Assembly (NCBI GenBank): GCA_015039465.1
Contig: MU130382.1
Coordinates: 787,824-851,823, forward strand
Reading direction: 5' to 3'
DNA length: 64,000 bases
Origin: Phlegmacium glaucopus
Taxonomy: Eukaryota; Basidiomycota; Agaricomycetes; Agaricales; Cortinariaceae
A model generated the notes under the pieces. That model searched no databases and was not told the origin of the DNA. It saw nothing but the letters and a program-made list of their open reading frames with translations. Positions 1 through 11,055 of the stretch are shown piece after piece (positions within the stretch are counted from its first letter, which is position 1; the number at the start of each line of letters is the position of its first letter). A program made the translations under genes and the position numbers.

Positions 1-459
1 GGTGTTCTGGCATTTGCTTTGGAGGATTGGGATATATGACGATGACATGTGAGAATCCTCGGTAAACCAAAGAAGCTGCCATTTTCCCAGGCGCTATGAT
101 ACCTGGTCGACAGTGCACCTGGCTTTTCATTTGGCCCTGACACATCCTTGACAGAACTACCATCATGACGCTGCTCACTGTTGCACACAACGATCAATCG
201 TCGGTGAATAGTACACACTTTTTGTAGTTTATGCATCTTTATGTGGATGTAAACATTTATTCAATTCAAATGAAGCTAAGAGGCCCATTTTTCGTTTGCT
301 CAATGTGATCACCAGCGAGCACAGCTTGCTGAGGAACGTAGGAAAAGTACGCAAACCGACCGACGTTGTGACAACGCGTGACAAAGATTGGGCAGTGTCG
401 AAGCCTAAGAAAATATAAATACCAGAAGGCTTGAAGATTTGTCACCATTCTATGGCCAG
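1..459. other. Upstream region, nothing recognised
   Basis: No reading frame here has an ATG start plus recognisable protein content. A minus-strand open frame at 266-529 overlaps the start of the next gene and looks like a chance frame. The stretch probably holds the promoter and 5' leader of the gene starting at 460. Confidence 0.4.
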
Positions 460-3113
460 ATGTCTGCGGAGACACACACATATATAGAACAGGACCCAAT
501 TCTTCCACCTGCTGGAAATGAGCTGCCAACGTATGATGATCTTACTCAACAGAATGGCCCAAATTCGAGGTACAAATTCTTATCTCAAAGACTTATCATT
601 TCAGCTGAATATATCTCATAGGTTCGGACGATGGAAAGGATGGATAGAGAAAAGGTATGTATGGATTTACATAAAATGAGGACCACCCCGGTAATCGATT
701 GTTGTTTTGCTTCATAGAGCGGCTGAACGCTATGCAGACATAACGCCTGAAGAACAAAGACGCAGGCGAGAAAGAGGTTGGGGAGACACCATTCAAGTTA
801 TTGTAAATTGACTTGTGACATCGCCTCATCCAATGTGAGCTGACTCTTTGACTTCAAGTCGCCTCAGCAGTCTGCAAGAGACTTGCCACAGAATCTTGTC
901 AATCATCACCATCCCGATCTACTCCCGGTACCTTTGCACATCCAAACTAGCAGCTTGACCGTCAAGGACTCGCCACCACATTCACCGGATAATACATCAA
1001 TTTTTGCCCCACTACCATTTGCCCCTCAAATAATCTCTCCGAGCCATTTAAACATCAACCACTTTGGTTCTCGCTTTCTGCCGCACACGACATCACAAAT
1101 CCGTTGCATCTTACCTTTGCTTGCAAATCGGGTAATTTTAGTAGGACATGACGATGGTCTTTCCGTCCTAGATATGTTTCCACAGGAATGGACAGATCAA
1201 GGGGAACTAATTGTCAAAGGTCCCAACGAGGCACAATGCCGACCCATATGGCGAGGAGAAAGGTGGGCCATGCTAGAAAAAATTATTTGACCATGGTTCT
1301 ATTTTTTACTACTACTACTAGCCTTCTTCAAATGTCTGTACTGGAATCTGAAGACGCAGGCAATGGCACTCCACAAGGGGTTGTCCTTGCTGTTGTTGGT
1401 CCCTCGCATGATTCTCCGGTATTTGGCAGAGATGCTGAAAATATTCGGACAGTACGAATGTATAACCTTGCAAGTCTCATTAGCCTAGCCAGGTGGACGA
1501 TCACACACGAGGTAAATAAACTTTGTAATGGTTCGATGGTTGAAATTTGAATGCATCTTCAGGGTGCGAAGCCGATAGAATTGCCCAAGATGGCTACTTG
1601 GCAATCACCTCCTTCACCATCTAAGCGTCATCGTCCTCAGAGCAGTATTGCTCGCAGTATCAAATCTCTCATCGATTCTCCCATGCGAGATCCCTCGCAG
1701 CCTGAACCATTTTCTTCCTACCAACCATATCTGTCCGGCTCATCGACTATTGCCGCCAGTATGAGCGGCGGAAGTTTTGCGCGAAACCCGCTCTCACCTG
1801 AAAATCTTCTCGCCCCTCTAAGACGCAAATCCAATGACTCTGAGTGGGACTTCGTGGATGATCAAACCATGCGATGGGCTACTGATTATATACCACTAGC
1901 ACCAGCTGGTTCTCGATTAGCTGGTACTTCAGCGCTTTTGTTCGCAACATGGAGCGACGAAGCACGCAAAGGCAGAGGTACCGGAGGACAGCTGCTTGCC
2001 GTTGCAACAAAGAGCAATGTTCTTCTGTACGAGACACCAAAGGGAGAACGAGCGTTCAAGTTTGTCAAGGTCTGTTTAACCCAATCGTATTAACCCATGT
2101 ATATTCATTTCTCCCACCAGGAATTCTATACCCCTTTACAGGCCCGCAGTGTCGCTTTCATTCAACAAGCCTTGCCAGATCCTGCCCCGCGCAATCTTTC
2201 CGAAGGCGCTTCAAGACGATCTTATTCGCATAGACCGTCTGATAGCGTGGGTGCCTTGCGGATTGTCGTCAATAACTCGACATCATACAGCACATTGAGC
2301 TACGGCGCTCATCTCAGTCTTTTCATTGCTTTTGATAAAAAGGCTGTGTTGATTCGTTTAGGTGACTCTGCCGTGGGCGAAGTAGAACTCGCTGATGACG
2401 ATGGGGCACCACAAATGTCCCACATATCTTCTCGGATTTCAACTATCAGCACTGCCACTCTTCGAACAAGAGCACGATTGTCATTTGATATACGGGAGAG
2501 CATAGCAAGATGGCTCGTTCCTGTGCGTTGCGAGTTACCCGTGCCGGGTCAGATTGGTATCACACAACCTGTTTATATCCTCACTCGCGGAAAACGGACT
2601 CACATAGTACTATGTCCATTCCCCACTCGATCACCTCCAACTCCTCCTCTGCATGCCCTCTTCTGGAAATGTAATCCAAAGTACATTTCACCCCGCGTCA
2701 TCCACACCAAGGACGACTCGATCGACGAACCTCCTCTCCTTCAACTCGTTGCATTCAATGATAACGGAATTGAAGTTCAAGAAACGACATTGACATTCCT
2801 GCGGAATAAAGGCAAAGGGCGTGCATTGCCCGATGACCTTATCAGAGCAGAAGAGGATCTTGGAGGTGAAGCCGGGTTCTTAGCTGTAGGTGGCAATTGG
2901 GATCAGCTGGATAATTTGTATGGATCATCGACGCCTGGAAGCGGACAGAGCGTGGAGAGCATGGATTCCGTAGATCTAATCGCAAGAATGAGGAGAGACG
3001 AGGGTGTCTATGGTTGGTGTCGGAAGGGTTTTAATGATTGGAGAGTCTTCTGGGTTGGAGGTGATCGATCAGCTCAGGACATCGATCAGGATGATGATGG
3101 CTTTGGAATGTAA
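460..3113 (+). CDS. Conserved basidiomycete protein, beta-propeller-like, unknown function
   Basis: Seven exons join cleanly in frame: 460-569, 622-654, 718-802, 859-1262, 1322-1511, 1563-2069 and 2121-3113, giving about 773 residues. All introns are short GT-AG introns. The ATG at 460 opens with MSAETHTYIEQDPILPPAG followed by an Arg/Glu-rich segment (RRRRERGWG) and a low-complexity Ser/Pro region near residues 280-360. Several hydrophobic strand-like blocks (IRCILPLLANRVILVGHDDG; GGQLLAVATKSNVLLYETP) alternate with loops in the way WD40 or CNH-type propellers do. No signal peptide or membrane segment is obvious, so it is probably cytosolic. I recall similar proteins as hypothetical in agarics. 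The CNH/propeller assignment is inference and no enzymatic motif was seen. It converges with the TRP-like gene. Confidence 0.75.
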
Positions 3114-3485
3114 GATAAAACATATTTATTGTATCATAGACGTTGTAGTTATTATGTTCATCTCACGCTGTATCCAAATTCTTCTATTAAGGATTCTTTA
3201 CTTATTTACGGTAAAACCGATAATTTATCGTATAGGAAAAAGTGCATATAAACATTAAAACACCATGGTTCAGGGTCCACAAGAAAGCTCTCGTCCTCAA
3301 TCACAAACATGGCATAGAAAACAAGATGTCCAAGGATAAGTATATGCAATTGGAGGAAATGTTACAACGATCCAAGTTGTTTGTCCAAGCAAGATGCAAG
3401 AAAAATAAAAGAAAGTAACGGGTAAATCATATACGGTAAATCATATATTGTTACCGTGGTTATTAATGGGTTCGTTAGTCATCAT
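3114..3485. other. Convergent intergenic spacer
   Basis: AT-rich spacer between the convergent genes ending at 3113 (+) and 3486 (-). It should hold both 3' ends and polyadenylation signals; nothing else is recognised. Confidence 0.5.
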
Positions 3486-6400
3486 TCATCGCGTTGGAGG
3501 GCGTGAGGCATCCATGGGGAAAGTTGCACTAGCACTCGAAGATGCCTGATTTAAACGTCCCATTGAACTGGCAGGTTTCCGGATAACAACAAACGACCTC
3601 TGTTGTTTGGGATCACTAGGGCCCAGCCCGCCCATATCCCCATCTGCGATCCCTCCACTTCCTAGATCTGTTGTAGAAGCACTTGTCGATACACGCCCTT
3701 CAGTACTGTGGAATCGAGGTCCCCGCAAATGGTACCATGGTTTCTTCTTCTTCTGTTGATCTTGTTCATCCCCTAAATCATCGTCTGGATCAGGCCCTCC
3801 ACCAAACATGAATTTCTTCGTGGGTGAAATGTCGTCTGGAGGTCGGAGGAAATTATCTTGTGAACGATGCTGCTTATGCCTGGGCGGGGGTTGAATCGAT
3901 GGATACTGCTTTGAAAAAGGTCCAGGTCCAGGTCCAGACCCTGCCGGTAAGTAATTTTCAATTATAGCGGACTGCGACTTAGTGCGTATATGCGCTGCCT
4001 GCATGGCGCTAGGAGGCAAAGCACTGTTCCCAAGAGCCATTCCCGACTCAACATTTGACAAAGATAAAGGCATATCATCTTCATTGTCCTCCATACCCTG
4101 TTCGTAGAAAAGAGGCTGACCGGCTAGCGCCGAATTGCTCTGATTCAAACTCGGCTGTTTCTGACTTTGTTGACCAATGGAAGGGAAAGTGTGGGTCGAA
4201 CCAGTAGCAATGGCGTACGGAGTATCGATATGCGCTCTGCCGCCTCCTATTCGCGAGAACCCTGGCGTCGCTGTACCAGCTGAAGGCGACGAAGACGGCT
4301 TTGGTTTTTGTGGCGGTTGTAGAACAAAATTTCCTGCTACTGGCGTCTGTGATCCATCGCCCACAGGTGAATATCCCGTGGAGGGTCTTGGGAAAGGCCG
4401 CCAAGCACCCATAATATATCCATCGTCACCATTGTCCATCACCAGCTCCTCCTTGTATGGTCGATTGGCATGCTCAGGTTTCAAGACTGACGGTGGTTGA
4501 GAATTCCCGGAAGCCCTCCTCGATTCTGAGTTTAAGAATCTTGGCGGATTGACAGTGCCTCCATCATTCTTGATGACGCCGCCCGCTGAAGGTAGGTATG
4601 AATCAAGATCGGAATCTCTGGGATGGCCCTGAATTTCTCGAGGCTTGTGTGAGTGCCTGCGTGAACGACCTTGTTTCCTCGACCCGCAGCATCCTAGAAG
4701 GCCACAAGCACCCAGGAGTCCGCTGTCTACTACGTGTTTGCTACGGTCAAAGCTTATGCCCCCAAACATTCGTACCAAGCCTTCAATTATTTTGACGAGA
4801 AGCATGAGAAGGAGGGCAAGGTACACGAGGGCAAGAAGGACCAGAATTCCGTAAGCGACCCAACCCCCTGGTCCTGGGCCAATTGAAATCTATGTAATCA
4901 AGGCTGGTTTGAGCGTTGGATAAGTGAAACAGAAAAATTACACACAGTCTGAGTCAATATCAGTAACAAAACGGCGATTACAATTCTCGCCACACAAAAC
5001 AAGAAGCTGATCAAGCCCATGCTGGCGCCACTACCCCAAGGCAGCCAGATACTTGTCACCAGGGCTGAAACTACCTCGACAACTAGAATGATGATGGCTT
5101 GTGCCGTTCCACTTTTCTGCCCCACTCCTATTGTCACCCCAAATGCGATATTAGTTGCGAAAAACAAGCTAGCGAAAAGTTGCGATCCATGTCGGTAGTG
5201 ATTATATAAAGGACCTAGGGAGAGGAGAGTCCTTGTTTCGTCATAGAGCTTGTTTGTAGTGGTAAAAGTTACACGGATTACCAGGTGCGCAGGAATCAGG
5301 ATGGAAAAAATGACAAAAGATAGTGCAGCCAATACAACGGCATTCGTTCCTATTAAAGCCCTAGGCAAAGTCATCTGATAACATGAAAAGACAGTGACTG
5401 GTAGATGGAACAGCACGAGGATGCGGACAAGGTTCCCATGCAGAACACTCCAATGAAATGAATCTGAGTGGATTCGCCACCACGACCTATGGGAGTTGAT
5501 CCCACGTTCAGATCCCACGCCCGCGCTTGCCAGCGGAAAGGTAAATCTCGCGGTGGAGAATTTTGCCGATCCGCTTAAACCTCTATCTTCCTCTTCTTCC
5601 ATGGGTCCTGCTGGGAGATTGTTACTCAATTCCTTGGTACTCTCGTATATTGGGCTCCTTGTCCCGGCCAATCGATTCACATTTGAATGTTGGCCTTGAC
5701 CACCACTTATCATATTTCCGACGAGACAAACTAGGTAGTCGAGGAACGACACAAGGAAGGAAATGACGATTGTGCCAGCGACGATGCTGAGGAAGAGGAT
5801 AATACAGATTGGAAAGAGATCTTGCGGTCGAATGCCAAGTGTATACGCAAAAGAGGAGATTCCGTTGGTAGCATCCGAGGGTAGCAAGTAGATGACATTG
5901 GGTGCAGATGGATTTATGAAGAGGGGTGAGGCAGGGTCGTTTAACTGGTCAGAAAAATTTGTGGGAGGAGAGAACGCTGCAGTAGCTAGGGGATTCCAAT
6001 GATACTTGGAAGTGGTCAAGGAGATATCTATGGGTATGTGCGTTTTCAGATGTTGCCAGAGGTGTGGACAGATTAAGACATACTATATGATAGTGTAGCC
6101 CAAGCCGTTTGTGTTAAGAGTGGGTCTAGGAATAGGCGTTATGGAATAGACCGCGGAGTTGAAGCTAACAGGGACGTACACACAAATTGAGGCCACTCTA
6201 CTGCCACCATGGCAAGTGTTGCACACCATTGAGTATGGAAGATGACATCACGCATGGAGGGCGTGCCTGCACATGATAGGTGAATGAGAATAGTAATCAT
6301 GATCAAAAGACGTACAGAAGCGCATAAGGGCGGGACTTGTAGCAAGACGTTCCCCGCTAACAGCACTTGCGAGAATGAAACCTGCACTTTGAGCACGAGA

Positions 6401-7116
6401 CCAGATACCTCGTCCAGGGCGTGTAATTCCGCGACCCCAAGCGGAAGCAATCCTAGCAATACCGATGACGACCCAGTACGCCACCGTGAGAACAACGGTA
6501 GACCAAAATATGATATCTGCCTTGCCATAAGGCGAATTTGGCTGTGGATCAAGTGGAGTGGTAAATACATCTATACAGACAAGCTCCTTGCCGAAGGAAT
6601 CCACGGCACGCAGTCGCGTGATAAGGGTTGTGAGTTCGCGGTTTTTACCCCATGGAATGGTGGATGAGAAAGCAAATGGACCTGCAGTGAGGGGGCAAAA
6701 TGTATGATCCAATGGGTCGACGGGAGGCAGTGGACTCGGAGGTCGTAAGCTTTGGCATAGATATGAGCTATTTGACCATGCGCTGAGAGTAAGCACAGAT
6801 GTGGATGTAAAAAGGGTAGCTTGGAAACTTGATTAAAAAGACGACAGATCAAAGTGCAACCAACGGGGGGCATACCTAGACTTGTACTGGTATTCACCCG
6901 ACCCAATATATCTTGAGGGCTTGTTCCGAGGACAGTAAGGTTGAGATAGTTGCCCAAGTCTGCATTTTGGAGAACTTGTGCATAGACTGTATTGACGTTG
7001 AACTTTTGACTTATGCTATCGGGCTCATCGAAACAGTCCTGAAAAGGGATTGAGGCGGGGTCTGCAAGAACGACAGCCAGGAGACTGAGCAGCGACAGTG
7101 GCAGGAGCGTCCTCAT
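3486..7116 (-). CDS. TRP-like/Flc-family membrane protein with ML-like lumenal domain
   Basis: Six exons (6876-7116, 6316-6819, 6180-6266, 6084-6125, 4946-6027, 3486-4889) splice in frame to about 1119 residues. The N-terminus MRTLLPLSLLSLLAVVLA is a signal peptide, followed by a Cys-containing lumenal domain (FQDCFDEPDS; SSYLCQ; FCPL) of the kind found in fungal TRP-like Flc/Pkd2 proteins. A first membrane segment lies near residue 190 (IIFWSTVVLTVAYWVVIGIA). A multi-span block follows through exons 5 and 6, and then a long polar Pro/Ser/Gln-rich cytoplasmic tail of about 430 residues. Family members act in the plasma membrane, ER or vacuole in calcium homeostasis, FAD transport or cell-wall integrity; which applies here is not visible. 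The exon 5 donor GTGTGT is weak but is the one I found that keeps phase. The ATG at 7116 is only 58 bp from the divergent GatB start, so the two genes share a short bidirectional promoter. Confidence 0.85.
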
Positions 7117-7174
7117 CGAATGTAGATGAGAAACAAAGGCAGATTGATTACGTTATACGCGTCATCTTCGTTGC

Positions 7175-9356
7175 ATGTTCTCCCGCCGTCTCTGGGTGCG
7201 CACTGCCAATTCTCGTCGTTTTCACGATTTTCGCCCATACAACGAGGACTCGAGATGGCCAGGATGGCAAGTCGTTGTCGGCATAGAGACCCATGCTCAA
7301 ATAAAATCACGCCGGAAACTATTCTCAGGTACATTGCCCACCCGAGTACCTGTTTCTTCTCATTAATATCATCTTCAGATTCCCAAACGTCAAGTCTTGA
7401 CGCTTTTCCGAATACCTACGTATCACCCTTTGACGCTGCTTTTCCTGGAACACTCCCCGTACGTACCATAACATGGTCTTAGGAGTCTGGAAACTCACTA
7501 AACAAGTTAGAAAATCAACCCAAAATGTGTAGACCTGGCAATACGGACTGCACTGGCATTGAAATGTCAAATATCTTCCCGCTCATCTTTTGACAGAAAG
7601 CATTACTTTTACTCGGATTTGCCTCCTGGATTTCAAATTACACAACACTATTGTACGCTCATTGGAGGTCAACCCTTGAATTTATTCTCATTTCTGCCGC
7701 TCTAGCTCCACTAGCAACCAATGGGGAACTCAATTTACATATACTGAACTCTCCACCAGTGAAAGTTCGTATAAAGCAGATCCAACTCGAACAAGTACTT
7801 TGCATCTGTCAACTTTCGTACACCAATCTTGACAATGGGTGCAGGATACCGCTAAATCCACCTACAACCCCCGTACTCTTACTTCTAGTATAGATCTCAA
7901 CAGAGCGGGAGCAGGTCTTATGGAAATCGTATCAGAACCAGATCTTCGGTTCGTCTGCGCTATTCCACTTGTCTTTCTTGATCCTAAAACAACTATGATT
8001 GCAGTTCTCCGGAAGAAGCTGGAGCATACGTTAGGTCCCTCCAATCATTTTTGCGTGCACTGGGATCAAGTGATGGAAACATGGAAGAGGTACGCTACAT
8101 CATCCTTTCTCCAAAACAATTCATATTTTTCCCTACATAGGGCTCCCTCCGGTGCGATGTCAATATATCTGTGAACCGCAAGGGTGATGTTCCGGGTACC
8201 CGTTGCGAGATTAAGAACCTGAACAGTGTGAAATTCATGATGGCTGCAATTAGTTACGATTGTTTGCCCTTGATAATTGCATAAATCTGACCCAGAACTT
8301 TATCAGTCCACGAAATCCATCGTCAACGCGCCTTCCTTCTGGCAAATCCCGGTGTCTCATTACCACAAGAAACGCGTGGATTCGATGACAATACATTCGA
8401 AACATACCTTCTACGTTCCAAAGAAAACGCGCCTGATTATAGATACATGCCAGACCCCAACTTGGGTGTTTTGGTGATAAGTCAGGTTGGAAATTCCAAC
8501 TATTCTCGTATACTGGAATATGACCTTTTGCTTTTCTCATAGGCGAGGATTCAAGAGATTCATCAGAACTTGCCGTCACTACCTTGGGAAACACGGTCTC
8601 GCCTACTTGATACATTCCCTGAACTACAAACCAAGGAACAGAGTTTGAATGTCCTTCTTAACGTCGATAATGGACGGGAGGTCGCATTTGATGGGGAACG
8701 TTCTGGAGGAGCTGTGAATTACTTCGAACAGCTTTGTCTAGGAGAAAATAATAAAGGACAGGTAGAGATACGAAGAAATCCCGGTGTTGTTCTGAACTGG
8801 TATACTCTTTTTTTGTCATAAGTTTTTGATAAGATGCGTTTTAACTAATCACTTTTCAAGGTTAATCCACGAGCTCATCGGTCAACTGTCTGCTCAAAAA
8901 CAAACATTCGACGAAAACCCACTGACTGCTGATCAATTTGGGGAACTAATAGATCTAGTACAAAACGGAACTGTGACTGGTAATTTTATCTCACTTTCGC
9001 TTGCATCTCCGTGTTGACGAATTGCAGGGACATCCGGAAAGCTCCTTCTCAAACATATGCTGATGAATCCATCTTCACATCCTCCAACTCGACTGGCTCA
9101 TGAGCTGCAGCTTACTGCTCTTCCTGTTACCCCTGACTCGTCATCGTTGGCATCATCGTCTTCACCCCACTCTGAGTTACAATCACTTTGCGAAGCAGCT
9201 ATCCAAGCCCTCCCCAGTGAAGTAGCTGCTTTCCGTGCCGGGAATAAAAACGTGCTCAACAAGATTGTTGGGCATGTGATGAAGCAGAGTAGAGGACGAG
9301 CCGATGCAAAGCTTGTTAAAACCCTGGTAGTAGAAATCGTACTACACCAAAGATGA
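7175..9356 (+). CDS. PET112: Mitochondrial glutamyl-tRNA(Gln) amidotransferase subunit B (GatB/Pet112)
   Basis: Eleven exons (7175-7328, 7379-7458, 7511-7652, 7706-7794, 7845-7948, 8005-8089, 8141-8252, 8307-8485, 8543-8799, 8861-8979, 9028-9356) all join in phase. The protein shows the GatB core: [87 protein letters not shown] and [10 protein letters not shown]-terminal YqeY-like region ends in [16 protein letters not shown]. The Arg-rich N-terminus ([16 protein letters not shown]) is a mitochondrial targeting sequence. With GatA and GatF/GatC it converts Glu-tRNA(Gln) to Gln-tRNA(Gln) in mitochondria. The last four codons lie at the edge of the inverted duplication; a copy of this 3' tail sits at about 30523. 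Confidence 0.95.
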
Positions 9357-9691
9357 TAGCAGTGCAGCAACACTCGTTTGAATTTCTTAGGCAAATCTTG
9401 ACTTTCATACTCTGAGTATCTATTATGATTCTATCAATAACTTAGTCGTGGTTTGTTACCTTCAAAATCCAGTCAGTTTTTGCACTGTCGATAAACTGAC
9501 TTGAAAGAAAGACAATATGCATAGATTGAATTACAGAGGAGAAAAGGAAAGAAAAGACAGCAATTGTAAAGCAGACTGGTAACGAACGCAGTATTGAGTG
9601 ATGAAGAATGCAACCAAGCCCTCCGGGGCCTCCCCTCGATTCACACTCCTTGACCCTTGATCTACCTTGCAAAAATCATTAATCTAAAGAT

Positions 9692-9782
9692 ATATGATTG
9701 CCCACCACCACGAAGGGCGAGCACTAGATGCAGGACAGAACCAGGGACGATATTGAAATCCTTTGCTATCTTATCGTCAGCC
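9692..9782 (-). pseudogene. NEDD8 last-exon relic
   Basis: This matches the last exon of the intact NEDD8 gene (30115-30205) base for base except at the stop codon, which reads TAT (9692-9694) instead of TAG. Translation would continue past GGGQS with a short extension. No upstream exons are present: immediately 5' the sequence changes to aminopeptidase 3'-flank sequence. It is a non-functional fragment left by the duplication plus deletion. Confidence 0.9.
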
Positions 9783-10101
9783 CTCCAACTCTTTGTGCCT
9801 CTCCGAACACTGAGTTTGCCTCAGGAGAGTAAAAACATGCTTTCGAGGTTCTATTTGATACTGCCAACAATAGATAAAATACATTTCTATATACACGAAG
9901 TTGACGCCTTGTACGAACAGACAATACAAACAAAAAAATGAATACCTTGAAGCCATTTTGACAGTCACATTCCCCTGCATATGACGTTATTCGAGGGAGG
10001 CGTGGCGTGGTTATAAACCTTTCGCAAAAGGGTTTACAGATAAATCCCATTTCCAAGGATGACCGTATAATCACGGAAAACATCCATGCCTAAGAGGATC
10101 A

Positions 10102-10776
10102 TCATCCCGTGAGTACCTCTGCGCCTGCCTCTGTGATAAGCACCATATGTTCAGCCTGAGCACTGGCACTTCGAGCACAATTCTATTCAAAACAATGATC
10201 AGGTGAGAACAAAAACATTAACCTACAATTACTTCTGTCGATGCCATCCATATCTGGGAAAATCCATCCTTTAGAATTGGGCCCTTCGACAATAGCGGGC
10301 TATAAAGGTTAGACGGGCATATGGTCAAATATCGCTCATGAGATAGCAAATTCATCATCATACCCCAATTGTAAAACAATGTCCTGGTTCCCTCGTACTC
10401 GTACCCGGCTCATCATTTACTGTAAATATATCAGAGTTTTCAAGTGTATCTCCCGACTAGGAGAGATAGCGTACAATGATGGAGTCTTGGAGAATCCAAG
10501 GTTTAGAGTGGAAGACAGTTCCTATGCCATGACCAGTAAACTGGGATGAAACAAAATAACGTAATAGGTTATGAATAGTCTTTCCAACGTCTCTAAAATG
10601 TTTTCCTGGTGCGCAGGCACTAATTGCTTGCTCTAAGGTTTGATTCGTTATTTGGACAAGTTTTTGTCCAGCCTCATCCTTTCGCGAAATGAACCATAAA
10701 GAATTGATTTGTTCTATAGAATCTAAACCGACACTCACCACGTCTCCGACAATGTTTGTGACGTGTCGCTGTGGTG
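10102..10776 (-). pseudogene. Methionine aminopeptidase relic (exons 4-8)
   Basis: On the minus strand this carries the 3' half of the mitochondrial methionine aminopeptidase gene, including the catalytic His context ([14 protein letters not shown]) and the final exon ending in GGATGA at 10102. Differences from the intact copy at 26163-27594 include a 4-nt deletion in the exon 4 remnant near 10754, which breaks the frame, and an in-frame 9-nt deletion near 10558. Exons 1-3 and most of exon 4, with the first metal-binding Asp, are absent: homology stops at about 10776, next to the transposon end. Confidence 0.9.
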
Positions 10777-11055
10777 GCACTATCTGTGGGTCTGTGGGGG
10801 TCGGCAAATTGTCACATATAGCCGTGGCAATGTTTTGTCACGTCACGTCACACAACCGGTCACAAAACCTGGTACAACATGTTTTCAATGAGTTCTGCAC
10901 TGTTTCACAAGATTTTTTCACTGTATAAAGCATGATATGGTATAGCTATAAGCTGTACAACACTTTCAGATGCTCAGAGGTAGAAATAGTACCTAAAATA
11001 TGGTTCAAAAATGAGAACAAGTAGAAATCTTCATCTAACTAGCATTACTAAATTA

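Larger units (their letters stand above)
9339..10776. repeat. Left arm of an inverted segmental duplication (degenerate copy)
   Basis: Read on the minus strand, this block matches two separate pieces of the right arm. 9339-about 9785 corresponds to 30113-30523 (last NEDD8 exon, its 3' flank and a GatB 3' tail). About 9787-10776 corresponds to about 26925-27915 (aminopeptidase exons 4-8 and 3' flank). The 2.2 kb between those pieces in the right arm (zinc-knuckle gene and first four NEDD8 exons) is missing here. By eye, identity is nearly complete in the NEDD8 exon and roughly 85-95 percent elsewhere. The block ends where the transposon island begins. Confidence 0.9.

Noticed and set aside
266..529. 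Minus-strand ORF of 87 codons at the window start
   Set aside because: Overlaps the first exon of the gene at 460 and has no family features; chance frame.
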